Counted from the first letter of the stretch, positions 43,627-52,920 are shown. The stretch is DNA of 64,000 bases from an uncultured Pseudomonadales bacterium (GCA_951813295.1 CATOTI010000001.1:1054001-1118000); one strand, 5' to 3'. Notes: generated from the sequence alone by a model not told the origin. Numbers and translations: made by a program.

Positions 43627-44752
43627 CCTCAGGACCCTCTTCGCGTCTCTCCCAATGGAACTCTTGCTTTAGCGTCCTGCCTTGGTAGTGCGCTAGCACA
43701 CCTTCGCGCTGGAGCCTACCAATCAAGATGCCAGGTCCAATGTCTGCTGCTTCGGCAAATGCCATGATCGCCGGTTGATCAAAGTGCCCAGTGCGAATGA
43801 ACTCTGTGAGTGCGCTCGGATTGATCAGCGTGTCGGCTGCGAATTGATTCGCTTCATCCTCGACCTTCTGAATCATTGGATCGACGACTTGGTCGTGAAG
43901 GTCTTCATTTGCGTTGTCGACAATGAGCGAGTGCTGTTTGCGGTGGAGAAGGACGTGACCTAACTCGTGAAAGAACGTGAACCACACCTGATCATCGGTC
44001 TTGTATCTTAAGGTGAGCGCCACGATGGCTCTATCCTTACTGACCCAACGCGTGCACCCACTAATCCCCGTTTTCGGGAGAGCGGGCACTAGAACGAACG
44101 CTACACCCGCGCGCGCACACAGTTCTCGCGCCCTCTCAAGGGCTTTGTGCCCTCGAATCCGAGTAAGCCTACGCAGCTCAGGAAGGCTCTCCTTAACTGT
44201 GCCTGCGTCGAAGGCTCTGGTAGTGATTTTCTCAGCAGCGACTTCGACGGCACGTACCCATGCGCTAATCGCGTAGTCAGTCGTTTCGAACATTCTTGTC
44301 TGGCGATAGGCCACCTGCGTTGATTCCCAGACAGCCTCCCAATTCGCTGGCGACGCAACGCCAAAGAAGCGCAGCAGCGTTTCTGCCGATGGTCGGTTCG
44401 CATCCTGTTCTAAGAAGTCGTACTTTTTCATCGCAGTAAGCGGGAACTTTTGAGCCCAGTCGTTCCAATCGCGGGCGTTCTCCTGCTGGCGAACTCTTGC
44501 GTTGGTTTCCTCATACTGCCGCTGCAGGTTCAACCAGAGATGTGCTGGCCGATCGAATACAAGCTCAAGCGCTAGCGCAGTAGGAGCCGTGATGCTTGTT
44601 TTGCCACTACACAATTCACTGACAGTCTTGGTCGACAGACCGGACCGTCTTGCAAGCTCGCGTTGGTTCCACTGGCGATCACTCAGATACTCAAGGATCG
44701 TCTCCTTCGGGTGGATTGTGCTTTGTGGCTCATATGCAAAGGAGTTAGCCAT
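43619..44752 (-). CDS. higA: HigA-type antitoxin: XRE helix-turn-helix fused to ImmA/IrrE peptidase
   Basis: 377 residues. N-terminal HTH: WNQRELARRSGLSTKTVSELCSGK (about 28-51), as in HigA antitoxins. The C-terminal half is an ImmA/IrrE domain with the zinc motif HELGHVLLH (about residue 265) and a downstream EDEANQFAADTLI metal-ligand helix. This fusion occurs in antitoxins and phage-type regulators. The HTH probably represses the operon, and the peptidase could cleave a repressor or the antitoxin under stress. It starts 8 bases inside the toxin gene's 3' end. Confidence 0.85.
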   Translation of the reverse strand: MANSFAYEPQSTIHPKETILEYLSDRQWNQRELARRSGLSTKTVSELCSGKTSITAPTALALELVFDRPAHLWLNLQRQYEETNARVRQQENARDWNDWAQKFPLTAMKKYDFLEQDANRPSAETLLRFFGVASPANWEAVWESTQVAYRQTRMFETTDYAISAWVRAVEVAAEKITTRAFDAGTVKESLPELRRLTRIRGHKALERARELCARAGVAFVLVPALPKTGISGCTRWVSKDRAIVALTLRYKTDDQVWFTFFHELGHVLLHRKQHSLIVDNANEDLHDQVVDPMIQKVEDEANQFAADTLINPSALTEFIRTGHFDQPAIMAFAEAADIGPGILIGRLQREGVLAHYQGRTLKQEFHWERREEGPEDG

Positions 44753-45089
44753 GTGTGTCCTCTATTCCGGTAATCTCAACTTCGTCAACCGATTGCCAAT
44801 ACTCTTGCTCTGACTGTCCGTCGTCACGAGTGTCAGATGCGTCGATGAAGATGAGGCGATACGGGTGCTCAAGGTCCATTGAGAAGCTTCCCTTCAACGC
44901 ACCCTTCAGCTCATGGCAGCGCTCAGGCCCGGTGCTAGGTGGCCAGAAATCCGCCAACGAGTTAGCTGCCAGCAGAGCCGCCATTCGAAGATGGATTTTC
45001 TTGGCCATGACCTTTCCGAATGCCTTGAGCCTTTTTCGATCGTCCTCGATGTTCGATTTGAGCCTTCGCCCATGGATTGTCACTTTCAC
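44745..45089 (-). CDS. higB: HigB/RelE-superfamily toxin
   Basis: 114 residues from GTG 45089. The layout is that of RelE/HigB ribosome-associated mRNA interferases: RRLKSNIEDDRKRLKAFGKV, then the core CHELKGALKGSFSMDLEHPYRLIFI, with G-x-F-S-x-D-x-x-x-P-Y-R-L typical of the group. The toxin precedes the antitoxin, as in higBA. Two palindromes lie directly upstream. It appears intact and is the most complete classical TA unit in the window. Confidence 0.82.
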   Translation of the reverse strand: MKVTIHGRRLKSNIEDDRKRLKAFGKVMAKKIHLRMAALLAANSLADFWPPSTGPERCHELKGALKGSFSMDLEHPYRLIFIDASDTRDDGQSEQEYWQSVDEVEITGIEDTHG

Positions 45090-45141
45090 GTTACCAATAC
45101 CGTAACTATCTTACGATCTGTATAGTTACCGAAACGGTAAC
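45090..45141 (-). promoter_or_regulatory. Twin palindromic operators of the higBA operon
   Basis: GTTAC-7-GTAAC at 45090-45106 and GTTACC-5-GGTAAC at 45125-45141 have centres 35 bases apart, just upstream of the toxin start. Such paired sites are typical of HigA-like autorepression. TATACA between them (minus strand) may be the -10 element. Confidence 0.65.
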
Positions 45142-45540
45142 ACTAATCTTATCGGTGGTCAAATCCGTATGAAGTTAGGCGTCTGTGGCGACCAACGGCT
45201 CGGACTCATTGAGCTAGAGCGATGCAACGGTCTCACGGCGTCGGCCAAACTCTACGAGGCGTGCGACTCGCGATTGCAGGTGCTGACGTTCATGCAAGTG
45301 AGCAGTACCGAGGTATCGCTCTAGGCCAGCGCCACGAGTTAGCTTCTCGCTACAACAACACCGAGATCGAAGTAACCCCGAGCGCGCGCGCTCGATGTTG
45401 CAGACGCCCTTTAGCCGCAAAATGGGACTGGGTTGCTATCTGCAACCCTGCCCTTCGGCGAGAAGCAGGGGTAGCAAGGGCAAGTGGAGGGGGATCACCC
45501 GGCCTGCAAAAACGCAAGTGCGAAAGGTCGGGGAGACCAC
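45142..45540. other. No recognisable gene
   Basis: About 400 bases between the higBA operators and the DUF2786-like gene. Open frames exist on both strands but show no family and no start signal. Confidence 0.5.
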
Positions 45541-45933
45541 TTGAACGCACGAGGGGCGGCAGCCGCCTACGTGCTGACGTTCCTGACCGCCGAGATCGAA
45601 CGCCTCGTCGCAAAATTCAAAAACGAAACCGCCACCACGGGTCGCGCCGATCTCAACGATTACCGACTGGGCGCGTCGCGCGCGATCCAACTCACCCTCT
45701 CGATGGCGCTCTCCGATCGTCGAAGAGCCGAACAAAACCACTCGACTGGCACCGCCCTCGTCGTCAGAAAACGCGAACTCGTCGCCGAGAAATTCGACAT
45801 CTCGTACTCGAACCGAGCTGCGAAAAAGGAACGCCATTCCGACGCCGCCTTTGCTGGCTATCGCTACGGCCGAAACGTCCGTCTCCAAACGGGTGTGGCG
45901 AACCAAAACGCCGATCGCGCCGCCGTACGCTGA
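45541..45933 (+). CDS. DUF2786/DUF7168-like C-terminal protein
   Basis: About 130 residues. ARGAAAAYVLTFLTAEIERL and DYRLGASRAIQLTLSMAL, followed by GTALVVRKRELVAEKF and AGYRYGRNVRLQTGV, match the C-terminal half of DUF2786 proteins found on phages (A-x-x-x-G-x-x-A-G-x-x-x-x-L). The N-terminal DUF2786 helices are not seen, so the gene is probably truncated at the 5' end. The start at 45541 is only approximate. Confidence 0.5.
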   Translation: MNARGAAAAYVLTFLTAEIERLVAKFKNETATTGRADLNDYRLGASRAIQLTLSMALSDRRRAEQNHSTGTALVVRKRELVAEKFDISYSNRAAKKERHSDAAFAGYRYGRNVRLQTGVANQNADRAAVR

Positions 45934-46029
45934 TCGATCCTCCACCCGGGTCCGACCCAGGTCGCGTCGGCGACGCAATCAATCGGATATGAGGGTCGAA
46001 ATCGGCGCAGCTAGCGCCTAGCAACTCGC

Positions 46030-46341
46030 CTAGCAACCCACTCTGGAACGAGGAACGACCTCTACCTCGCCCAGGAAAGCGTGACCGCGTGAGGGGCATC
46101 GAAGGCGTACAACACTGTGGGTAACCAGCGGTATTCCGTTTTCCCGCACATCTCGGATCGCTCTGGGAGCATGGTCATAACCGTAAGTCTCGCTCAATTC
46201 TTCGTTGGTTATTATTCCGTGCTTGAGGATATGGTCGATGACGACACGAGCGCGCTTGGCCCGAACGCTTCTACACAGGGCTAGCAATTCACCACCAAGC
46301 GAACTCTCAGGCGTGCGGGCTATCTCGTCCAGATCATCCAT
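46030..46341 (-). pseudogene. N-terminal fragment of a restriction endonuclease
   Basis: About 80 native codons: DHILKHGIITNEELSETYGY and HAPRAIRDVRENGIPLVTHS, a winged-helix region found at the N-terminus of HNH-type restriction enzymes that act with a C protein. After about 46100 the frame is unrelated. Start ATG 46341 overlaps the controller gene stop (TAATG), the usual coupling in C-R operons. No methylase gene is left next to it. Confidence 0.6.
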
Positions 46342-46571
46342 TAGCGCTCAAGCAGTTCCACGGGCTCAACGTCGAGGGCTACCGCCAAGGCCTCCAGAGT
46401 GGAAACCGTAATGTTGCGCTCAGCGCGTTCGATCGAACCAATGTAAGTTCGGTGGTAACCGCATCGGCCAGCGAATTCTTCTTGTGAAAGCCCCAACAAT
46501 AACCGTCGCTCTTTCACGTTCGCTGCGATCACGCTTCGCAGATTCGATACTCGCCTTTCGGCTCCGTTCAT
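46341..46571 (-). CDS. R-M controller (C) protein, XRE-family
   Basis: 76 residues. A single HTH domain, RRLLLGLSQEEFAGRCGYHRTYIGSIERAERNITVSTLEAL, with the R-T-Y-I/V-G-x-x-E-R-x-x-R-N signature of C proteins such as C.AhdI and C.PvuII. These dimers bind C-boxes, activating their own operon and delaying endonuclease expression until methylation is complete. Here it is followed by a truncated endonuclease and has no methylase, so it is an orphan regulator. Confidence 0.8.
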   Translation of the reverse strand: MNGAERRVSNLRSVIAANVKERRLLLGLSQEEFAGRCGYHRTYIGSIERAERNITVSTLEALAVALDVEPVELLER

Positions 46572-46594
46572 CTTGCGATTGAAACCGGTTAGAA

Positions 46595-46622
46595 CACTAT
46601 GAGTCTACAGACTTTAGTAGTC
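46595..46622 (-). promoter_or_regulatory. Putative C-box operator
   Basis: CACTATGAGTC, TACA, then GACTTTAGTAGTC. Two ACT-n-AGT half-site pairs lie 24 bases upstream of the controller start, the arrangement expected for C-protein binding. Confidence 0.55.
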
Positions 46623-46776
46623 GTCAGCCCGCGCAAGGACCAAGGTGCTCTCACCACCCGATCTTGAAGGAACCATCAGTTCGGACGCACACGTCTCAGC
46701 TCCTCCAACCAACTTCAGATTTCACCCAAGTCCGTATACTCACTGTGTTTGACGTTCGTCTGGGTAACGTGCGGCT

Positions 46777-47187
46777 ATGCGAGCACTTTCGATCAAACAG
46801 CCCTACGCGTACTGGATTCTCGACGGTCGCAAGACCCTCGAGATCCGATCGTGGCAAACGCCGCACCGGGGACCGCTCATCATCCACGTGTCGAAGAAAG
46901 ACGCGTCTACCGAGTTGTGCCCCCAGCCGTCGCCAGAATTACCTCGGGGTGCGTTCGTTGGGGTCGTGCAATTGATCGACGTTCGCCCAATGACGCCCCA
47001 GGACATGACTGCCGTGTGCATCACGTCGACGCGACGCCCGATCGATGAGCTGTATGCGTTCGTTCTCGAAAATCCGTGCACATTCACGACACCCATCGCC
47101 GGCCGGGGAACGACGTACCTGTTTACGCCGCCCGATCCGGCGATTCGTCGCGCCCGCCGCCTGTCCACTCGTACGAGTAGATCTTGA
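46777..47187 (+). CDS. ASCH-domain protein
   Basis: 136 residues. The start ALSIKQPYAYWILDGRKTLEIRSW is the diagnostic ASCH pattern (I-x-x-P-(Y/W)-x-x-x-I-x-x-G-x-K-x-x-E-x-R). RGPLIIHVSKK and AFVGVVQLIDV complete the beta-barrel. ASCH proteins bind RNA and some hydrolyse modified nucleosides. The C-terminal ~20 residues are basic. It is a single gene divergent from the C-protein gene, and no operon partner is seen. Confidence 0.8.
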   Translation: MRALSIKQPYAYWILDGRKTLEIRSWQTPHRGPLIIHVSKKDASTELCPQPSPELPRGAFVGVVQLIDVRPMTPQDMTAVCITSTRRPIDELYAFVLENPCTFTTPIAGRGTTYLFTPPDPAIRRARRLSTRTSRS

Positions 47188-47245
47188 CCTTCTGACGGAA
47201 GCCGGTCTTTCGCTGCATGTTGCCGCCCGCTTTCAGCGTGCGAAT

Positions 47246-47650
47246 CTAGCGCCGCACCTCGCGCAACGCCCACAGGTCTTTTTGCTTCGCTCGAGCTCGC
47301 ACGAGCGGTTGCACACTGAGCTTCGCCCACACGCTGTAGCCGTCGTCCCACATCACGCGCGAGCACTCGTTGATGAACCGGAGCCCAATGCCGAGTCCCA
47401 CGTAGTCGGGATGAATCACACAGCGGTTGCTGTGCATCTTCATTCGCTCCCGGCCCCGTTGGCTTTTGCGGTACGGCACGTAGTTCGCGAAACACTCGAA
47501 ACCGATCTGATCGTCGCCGTTGAACAGGCCGAAACACTCGATTCTGCCGGCGGGAAGCCGCTCACTCAGATAGTGATACTTCGCAAAGCGCGGGCCAATG
47601 ATGTCACAGAGGGGCATGGCCTGCTGCTCGCGTATCCAGCATTTTCTTGT
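47246..47650 (-). pseudogene. GNAT-like domain fragment (C-terminal part)
   Basis: The minus strand encodes YHYLSERLPAGRIECFGLFN, IGFECFANYVP, then HSNRCVIHPDYVGLGIGLRF and INECSRVM. V-x-P-x-x-x-G-x-G-x-G is the acetyl-CoA loop of GNAT folds. I recall this variant from ABC-ATPase/GNAT fusion proteins. The N-terminal part is lost at ~47650, at the left edge of the recombinase element. Confidence 0.6.
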
Positions 47651-47780
47651 GCCTGACCCAAGGTCATACGCGCGCTGCTGCATGGCCTGGGAACCCAGTG
47701 AAGGGTGGTAATATCTGGCGAGAGAACCCACTGGACTTTCCTGGCCAGTGGAGCGGTGATGCACGCTGTGTGATAAGCCG

Positions 47781-48341
47781 GTGGTACCAGCTGATAGGAA
47801 ACCATTGAAAACCCGTCAACAAAAACAAACCCGTGGGCGCGCAACGGCTCGCGCGGATACCGGCGTTCGCCCGACCTCTGCTGAGTTGGCTGAGGAACTG
47901 GCGTCGCTGGATGATCTCGACCTGGCCGGTCTGCGGGCGGAATGGCACCGGCTCTATGCCACGCAACCCCCACTGCGTGCCCGCCGCGACCTGCTGATCC
48001 TGGCGATTGCCTGGAAGCTCCAGGAGCAGGTTCTGGGCGGGCTGACGGTGGCGCAGAAACGTCAACTGGCAGGGATTGCTACGGCGTTGCGGGAGACCGG
48101 GGAGATTGCCGGTCATCCGGCAATCCGTCTGAAGCCGGGTGTGACCTTGGTGCGGGAATGGCGCGGCGAAACCCACACCGTGCGGGTCCATGAAGACGGT
48201 TTTGAGTGGCGGGGGACGCATTACCGCTCGCTGTCGTCGATTGCCCGGGAGATCACGGGTACGCACTGGTCCGGACCGCGCTTCTTCGGCCTGAAACGAC
48301 GGCCAACACCCCTAGCCGGCAAGGACAAGCGCGATGCCTAG
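47781..48341 (+). CDS. DUF2924 protein of the serine-recombinase element
   Basis: 186 residues from GTG 47781. Family blocks are LAGLRAEWHRLYATQPP, LLILAIAWKLQEQVLGGL and the C-terminal TLVREWRGETHTVRVHEDGFEWRG with YRSLSSIAREITGTHWSGPRFFGL. DUF2924 genes nearly always precede a large serine recombinase, and their ORFs overlap as here (8 bases). The protein is thought to act with the recombinase (DNA binding or directionality), though this is untested as far as I know. It appears intact. Confidence 0.85.
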   Translation: MVPADRKPLKTRQQKQTRGRATARADTGVRPTSAELAEELASLDDLDLAGLRAEWHRLYATQPPLRARRDLLILAIAWKLQEQVLGGLTVAQKRQLAGIATALRETGEIAGHPAIRLKPGVTLVREWRGETHTVRVHEDGFEWRGTHYRSLSSIAREITGTHWSGPRFFGLKRRPTPLAGKDKRDA

Positions 48342-49750
48342 CCGGGCCAGGCGTGAGACCCACTGTGCCATTTATACGCGCAAGTCCTCCGAAGCGGGTC
48401 TGGAACAGGACTTCAACTCGCTTGATGCCCAGCGCGAGTCCTGTGCGGCCTACATCAAGAGCCAACGGCACGAAGGCTGGACGGCGCTACCGACACGCTA
48501 TGACGATGGCGGCCTCTCCGGCGCAACGATGGCACGTCCCGCGCTCACGCGTCTGCTCGCCGATATCGAGGCGGGGCGCATCGACACGGTGGTGGTTTAC
48601 AAGGTGGATCGCCTGACGCGCTCGCTCGGTGACTTCGCCCGCATCGTCGAGGTGTTCGACAAGCAAGGGGTGTCCTTCGTCTCCGTCACGCAGCAGTTCA
48701 ATACAATCAACTCGATGGGCCGGCTCACGTTGAACATGTTGCTAACTTTTGCGCAGTTTGAACGCGAGGTCACCGGGGAACGGATCCGTGACAAGATCGC
48801 CGCCTCGAAGCAGAAGGGGCTGTGGATGGGCGGGTTGGCGGCAACATGGTGCTCACGCCCGCGAGCCCAGCCTGCTGGCGGGTCTGATCGTCGACCATCA
48901 TGGCGAGCGGATGACCCCCAGCCATGCCAACAAGCAGGGCCGCCGTTATCGTTATTACGTCAGTCAGTCCTTACTCAAGCGGGGTCGCTCAAAAGCTGCC
49001 GACACGGCGCGGCGCGTACCGGCAGCGGAACTGGAACGACTGGTGGAGCAGCGAATCATGGCGTTCCTCCGGGACGAAGGCGCGTTGCATGAGGCGCTTG
49101 TCCCGCGGGCCTTGCCGGCGCATGAGGTGGAGACGCTGATCACCGACGCCTCGATGCTGGCCGAGCGCTGGCCGCGCCTTTCTACCATCGAGCGACGCCG
49201 CTGGCTTCAGGTGTTCATCATCGGCGTGACGCTACACCCGGAGAAGCTGGAGATCCGGGTGCACACCGGGTATCTGGCCGAAAGCTTGCGCTGCGATGAT
49301 CTTGTCAATACTGGCGAGTTGAACGCGCTGTCATGCTCACGCTCGGCAGGTTCCGTGCTGGTGTTGACGGTTGCGGCGCGGTTGAAACGAACGGGCATGG
49401 AAAAGAAGCTTTTGATTGATGGTGCCAACCCGCCCTCCGGCCACCAGGAGGTGGACCCCAGCCTGCTGAAACGAATCGCGCGGGCCCATGAGCTGCAGGC
49501 CATCTTCACGCGCGGCGGTCAGTCGATGGCCGAGATGGCAACCGCCGCTGGCGTGAGCAGTGCCTGGTTCACCCGACTGTTACGCCTCGGCTTTCTGGCA
49601 CCCGACATCATTCAGGCCATCCTCGAGGGCCGCCAGCCCGCGGACCTGACCGCCCGCCAGTTGATGGCGGACACACGTCTACCCATCAACTGGCAGGAGC
49701 AGCGTGCCGTGCTCGGGTTTACTGACCCCACCACCGCCACTCCCGACTGA
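48334..49750 (+). pseudogene. Large serine recombinase with internal deletion and frameshift
   Basis: The N-terminal catalytic domain is complete: CAIYTRKSSEAGLEQDFNSL with catalytic serine, DDGGLSGATMARPAL and VVYKVDRLTRSLGDF. At ~48840 it jumps directly to LLAGLIVDHHGERMTPSHAN (zinc-ribbon region), losing the recombinase domain that begins PLGYDV at 31908. The downstream half is in another frame, ending NWQEQRAVLGFTDP. Fragments of the same gene are at 31585-31966 and 36005-36145. The element is probably no longer active. Confidence 0.85.
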
Positions 49751-49773
49751 TGCCCCGCGCCCGTACGGAAAAA

Positions 49774-49895
49774 CCGGTAGAAATGCTGGTTTAGATACCG
49801 AAGGCGTACACGTCCACGCCGTTCCTGGCACCGCGATCCATCAAATCAACGAAATCACCGCACTTTGGCACCTTGTTCAGGTGTCCGCCCCGTCA
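49774..49895. repeat. IS5-end fragment, inverted relative to 34475-34575
   Basis: TTTAGATACCGAAGGCG to CACCTTGTTCAGG matches the complement of 34475-34575 with a few differences. It contains no coding region and abuts the end of the recombinase element. 49896-49988 is unassigned. Confidence 0.7.
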
Positions 49896-49988
49896 AGAGG
49901 GCTATCTCTTTTCTGTCCGCGTCGCGAAGCTTTGGTGCAAGGACGCGAGCGTCTGAAATTGTCGCCCGTCGAACCCGTGCTCGCGTGG

Positions 49989-50963
49989 TCAAAGGCTGCC
50001 GAATTCCCGAGCGCGTTCTAGTCGGGCTTCGATCTTTGGCCTGATTGCCATGTCATCAAGGCGAATCTGCTCGAGTACGAGCTCTAGAATTTCCGCTGTC
50101 TCCCGATGTGCAGCAGCCCACATCAGAGGAGACTCAAGCTTCTCAAGCTGCGTTCGCGCGATCGCCGCAAACCTTCGGGCCTTCCTTAATACGCCCTCGC
50201 GCCGTTCGGGTTCAAGCGTGCCCGCTTGCAGGCGATACACCGTGGCTAGTTGTAACGCCACTCTCCCCGCGCGAAAGCCGACGGGCGCTACTTCCTCCCA
50301 CTCCGCCTCAAGGAATTCAACAGCTCGCGCGATAGTCCTTGCCGTCGGATTGAGCTTTACCGCAAGAACGGATCCAAGATTCCTAATGTATCCGTCGCTG
50401 GTCTCGATCCACCGGTCAACGCTCCGATCGTCGTTAATCGCGTAGGCATAAACAAGCTTGGCCAGGTCATGAGTGTATGAGTAGCCGAGATCATCCCGCT
50501 GCGGGAGTCGTGATATCGCGGTCCGAAACAGGTTGAGGTCCAGTCGAGTGACACCCGCCTCGATTGCCCAGGCATACAAGTACGCCACACTCGACGCCAT
50601 ATTCATCCGACTCTCGTCCGGCACACCATCGAAGGCTTGGTCGAGCTGAACCAAACTATCCGTGAACAGCGACAAACGTCCTTCCACTAGGTGCAGCGCG
50701 GCTCGATGGTAAAGCAAACTCTCTCGCATGTGGTCCTGGAATGGTCCGTCAAAGAGCGCTCGATCTTCATCGGAGAGTTCGTCGTACGTGGCTCCAAACG
50801 ACAAGGTGGGGTCAACGAGGTCTCTTTCCAGATAAGCAACACTCGCCAAAGCCGCATCAAAACGCGGCAGTGACGCAGGCTCGGCGTGCGGTACCTGTGC
50901 GAAGATCGCTAACGCGGCGCCTAGGGCGATATACCGTTGGTTACGGATTTGGATTGGGTTCAT
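49989..50963 (-). CDS. Periplasmic helical protein of unknown function
   Basis: 324 residues from ATG 50963 (13 further codons upstream are open). A signal peptide, RYIALGAALAIFAQVPHAEP, precedes an all-helical protein with repeated ~35-40-residue units (for example ALVQLDQAFDGVPDESRMNM, LAKLVYAYAINDDRSVDRWI), which suggests a TPR-like solenoid. No family recognised. As with 35375-35935, it may be host cargo trapped in the island. Confidence 0.6.
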   Translation of the reverse strand: MNPIQIRNQRYIALGAALAIFAQVPHAEPASLPRFDAALASVAYLERDLVDPTLSFGATYDELSDEDRALFDGPFQDHMRESLLYHRAALHLVEGRLSLFTDSLVQLDQAFDGVPDESRMNMASSVAYLYAWAIEAGVTRLDLNLFRTAISRLPQRDDLGYSYTHDLAKLVYAYAINDDRSVDRWIETSDGYIRNLGSVLAVKLNPTARTIARAVEFLEAEWEEVAPVGFRAGRVALQLATVYRLQAGTLEPERREGVLRKARRFAAIARTQLEKLESPLMWAAAHRETAEILELVLEQIRLDDMAIRPKIEARLERAREFGSL

Positions 50964-51069
50964 GCTCATAATCAATGTCAGTGTCATCAGGGGCAACTTC
51001 ACACGCCTTGCGCTTCCTGTACAGCATCAGGGCGTTCCGGTACGGGGTCAGCTTTACTTCGGCGCGGCG

Positions 51070-52920
51070 CTACGATGCAGCGTTTAATGCCTGACTAAAT
51101 TCATTATTCTTTGATGTGGTCATCAGTAAATACTCTTGCGCCCTCGTCATACCGACATACAGCAGGCGAGCACTGTTGCTCTTCTGCTCATCATCGATAT
51201 TTAGTGCGCCAATTCCCAGTATCATGACGCGCGGAAACTCCAGCCCCTTGCTGCTATGAATGGTCGATATCGTGACTTGCTCTATAGCAGAGTCATATGC
51301 CTGCTTTCGTTGTTTATCGGCCAGCCACGTATGCGGGATATGCAAAGCCGCGATTTCTTTCGCGAGCCGCTCTCCCTGCCACTTCTGTACAACCAATACC
51401 GCAATATCGCGTAACGGCACTTTGTTGCGTTGCCACGTTTGTACACATTTGAGCGCATAAGCCACCTCGCGACCGAAGTCCTCAAACCGCTTGATGACAG
51501 GTACACGACCCCGCGCCCCCGCAGCTTCTGGTTCAATCAGTGGGATATGGTCGTCATCGGCACGGCGCGGGCCGAAGTATTGCCGTGCAAAGTTGTAAGC
51601 GAAAGCCAGAATTTCTTGTGTATTTCGATAGTTCAGACGCAAGATACTTGTTCTACCCTGTGCCTTTATGCCTACACTCGATAGTGTGAATCCCAGACCA
51701 GAAGGCGTGCTATAAAGCGATTGCGCATCGTCATAGAGCAGCAATAAAGAATCCGTATCCGGATCAATCATCTGCACGATAAGTCGCAACCAATTTTCTT
51801 CAAAATCATGACCTTCGTCAATCAGCAGTGCGCCGTACCGCGCACGAGGGATAAGCTCGTTCTCAACCGCGTCGATTACCGATTCAACTTGCCGCTCAAA
51901 ATAGAGTTTATCCGATTTCTTGATCTCAACACGATACACTTTTAATTGTTCACCACACCAATCATGGAAGTGGTGAACCTGAACCTGACCGCCAACGCCC
52001 CTGGCAATCATGAAAGAACGCAACTTTGCGGCCAGGGTCACGTTAAAGCACAACACCAGAATCGGTTTACTCATCGCCTGAGCCAAATGCAAACAGCGAT
52101 AACACAGTATCAATGTTTTACCCGAACCCGAAACGCCATGAATGACGCGATGCCCTGCCCCCATGCTGCGAGCCAACTGCTCTTGCTGAATATCCATAAT
52201 TCGGATGACTTCGGGCAAGGACTCTTCCAACTCAACGTCTTTTTGCGAGTCGTCGGCAAACAACTCTTCCTGAGTACTATTGATGCGGATCTCAGGGAAT
52301 AAATGCCATCGCACCCGATTGACTTGCGGCAGCGTTAGTGCACCACCAAATTGATAATTAAACATACCCCATAGTTGTTCCTGAAATTGTTCAGCATCGG
52401 CATTTTCCTTCATTTCATCTCTATACATCATGAGATGGTCGGGCAATAAGCTTTCACGTTCATCGTCCGGAAACGCTTCTTGAACCTGCCGGCGTGTGAT
52501 GTTGGTCAACACTGCACCCCAACCATAAGGCATCATCACTTTGCCCTCATGTTTTCCGGATGACTGAACCAACCCGGGGTCACGTTGCAAGACATTAAGC
52601 ACCGCATAAGCATACTGACGCGCTTGTTCCAACGGATGTACATTCCGAACAAGGCCGTTATTCGTCAGTAATTCAACATCGGTTTTGCTGATTTTTTTCA
52701 GCGTGTCGAGTTTCCAATCTTTGACTTCCAAGAACAATAAGCCGCGGGCGGGATGCAAAATAATGAAATCAGGATATCGACGTTTCTTGCCCAGCGGCAC
52801 GTCATACCAAACAAGGCAGTCGTCTTCGAGTAGTGATTTCAGCCGACGAGCAAGGCGTTTCTCGCCCATCGTCATGCGGCTTAGAATTTGTTTGTTGAGA
52901 GTGGGTATTATTTCAGCCAT
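51070..52920 (-). CDS. NERD-domain nuclease/UvrD-like helicase
   Basis: 616 residues from ATG 52920. Residues ~15-100 form a NERD nuclease-like domain: RRYPDFIILHPARGLLFLEVKDW gives D ... E-x-K. The helicase follows with Walker A HGVSGSGKTLI, motif II LLIDEGHDF, LRLNYRNTQEIL (motif IV), ISTIHSSKGLEFPRV (motif V) and LLYVGMTRAQEYLL (motif VI). NERD plus superfamily 1 helicase proteins are candidate antiphage nucleases. Base composition is visibly more AT-rich than neighbouring genes (many AAA/TTT/CAA codons), so it was probably acquired separately. Intact and apparently stand-alone. Confidence 0.85.
   Translation of the reverse strand: MAEIIPTLNKQILSRMTMGEKRLARRLKSLLEDDCLVWYDVPLGKKRRYPDFIILHPARGLLFLEVKDWKLDTLKKISKTDVELLTNNGLVRNVHPLEQARQYAYAVLNVLQRDPGLVQSSGKHEGKVMMPYGWGAVLTNITRRQVQEAFPDDERESLLPDHLMMYRDEMKENADAEQFQEQLWGMFNYQFGGALTLPQVNRVRWHLFPEIRINSTQEELFADDSQKDVELEESLPEVIRIMDIQQEQLARSMGAGHRVIHGVSGSGKTLILCYRCLHLAQAMSKPILVLCFNVTLAAKLRSFMIARGVGGQVQVHHFHDWCGEQLKVYRVEIKKSDKLYFERQVESVIDAVENELIPRARYGALLIDEGHDFEENWLRLIVQMIDPDTDSLLLLYDDAQSLYSTPSGLGFTLSSVGIKAQGRTSILRLNYRNTQEILAFAYNFARQYFGPRRADDDHIPLIEPEAAGARGRVPVIKRFEDFGREVAYALKCVQTWQRNKVPLRDIAVLVVQKWQGERLAKEIAALHIPHTWLADKQRKQAYDSAIEQVTISTIHSSKGLEFPRVMILGIGALNIDDEQKSNSARLLYVGMTRAQEYLLMTTSKNNEFSQALNAAS

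Noticed and set aside
45222..45992. 256-codon plus frame and overlapping 180-codon minus frame (45436-45978)
   Set aside because: They conflict with the frame that matches DUF2786-type sequence (45541-45933), and neither shows a family.
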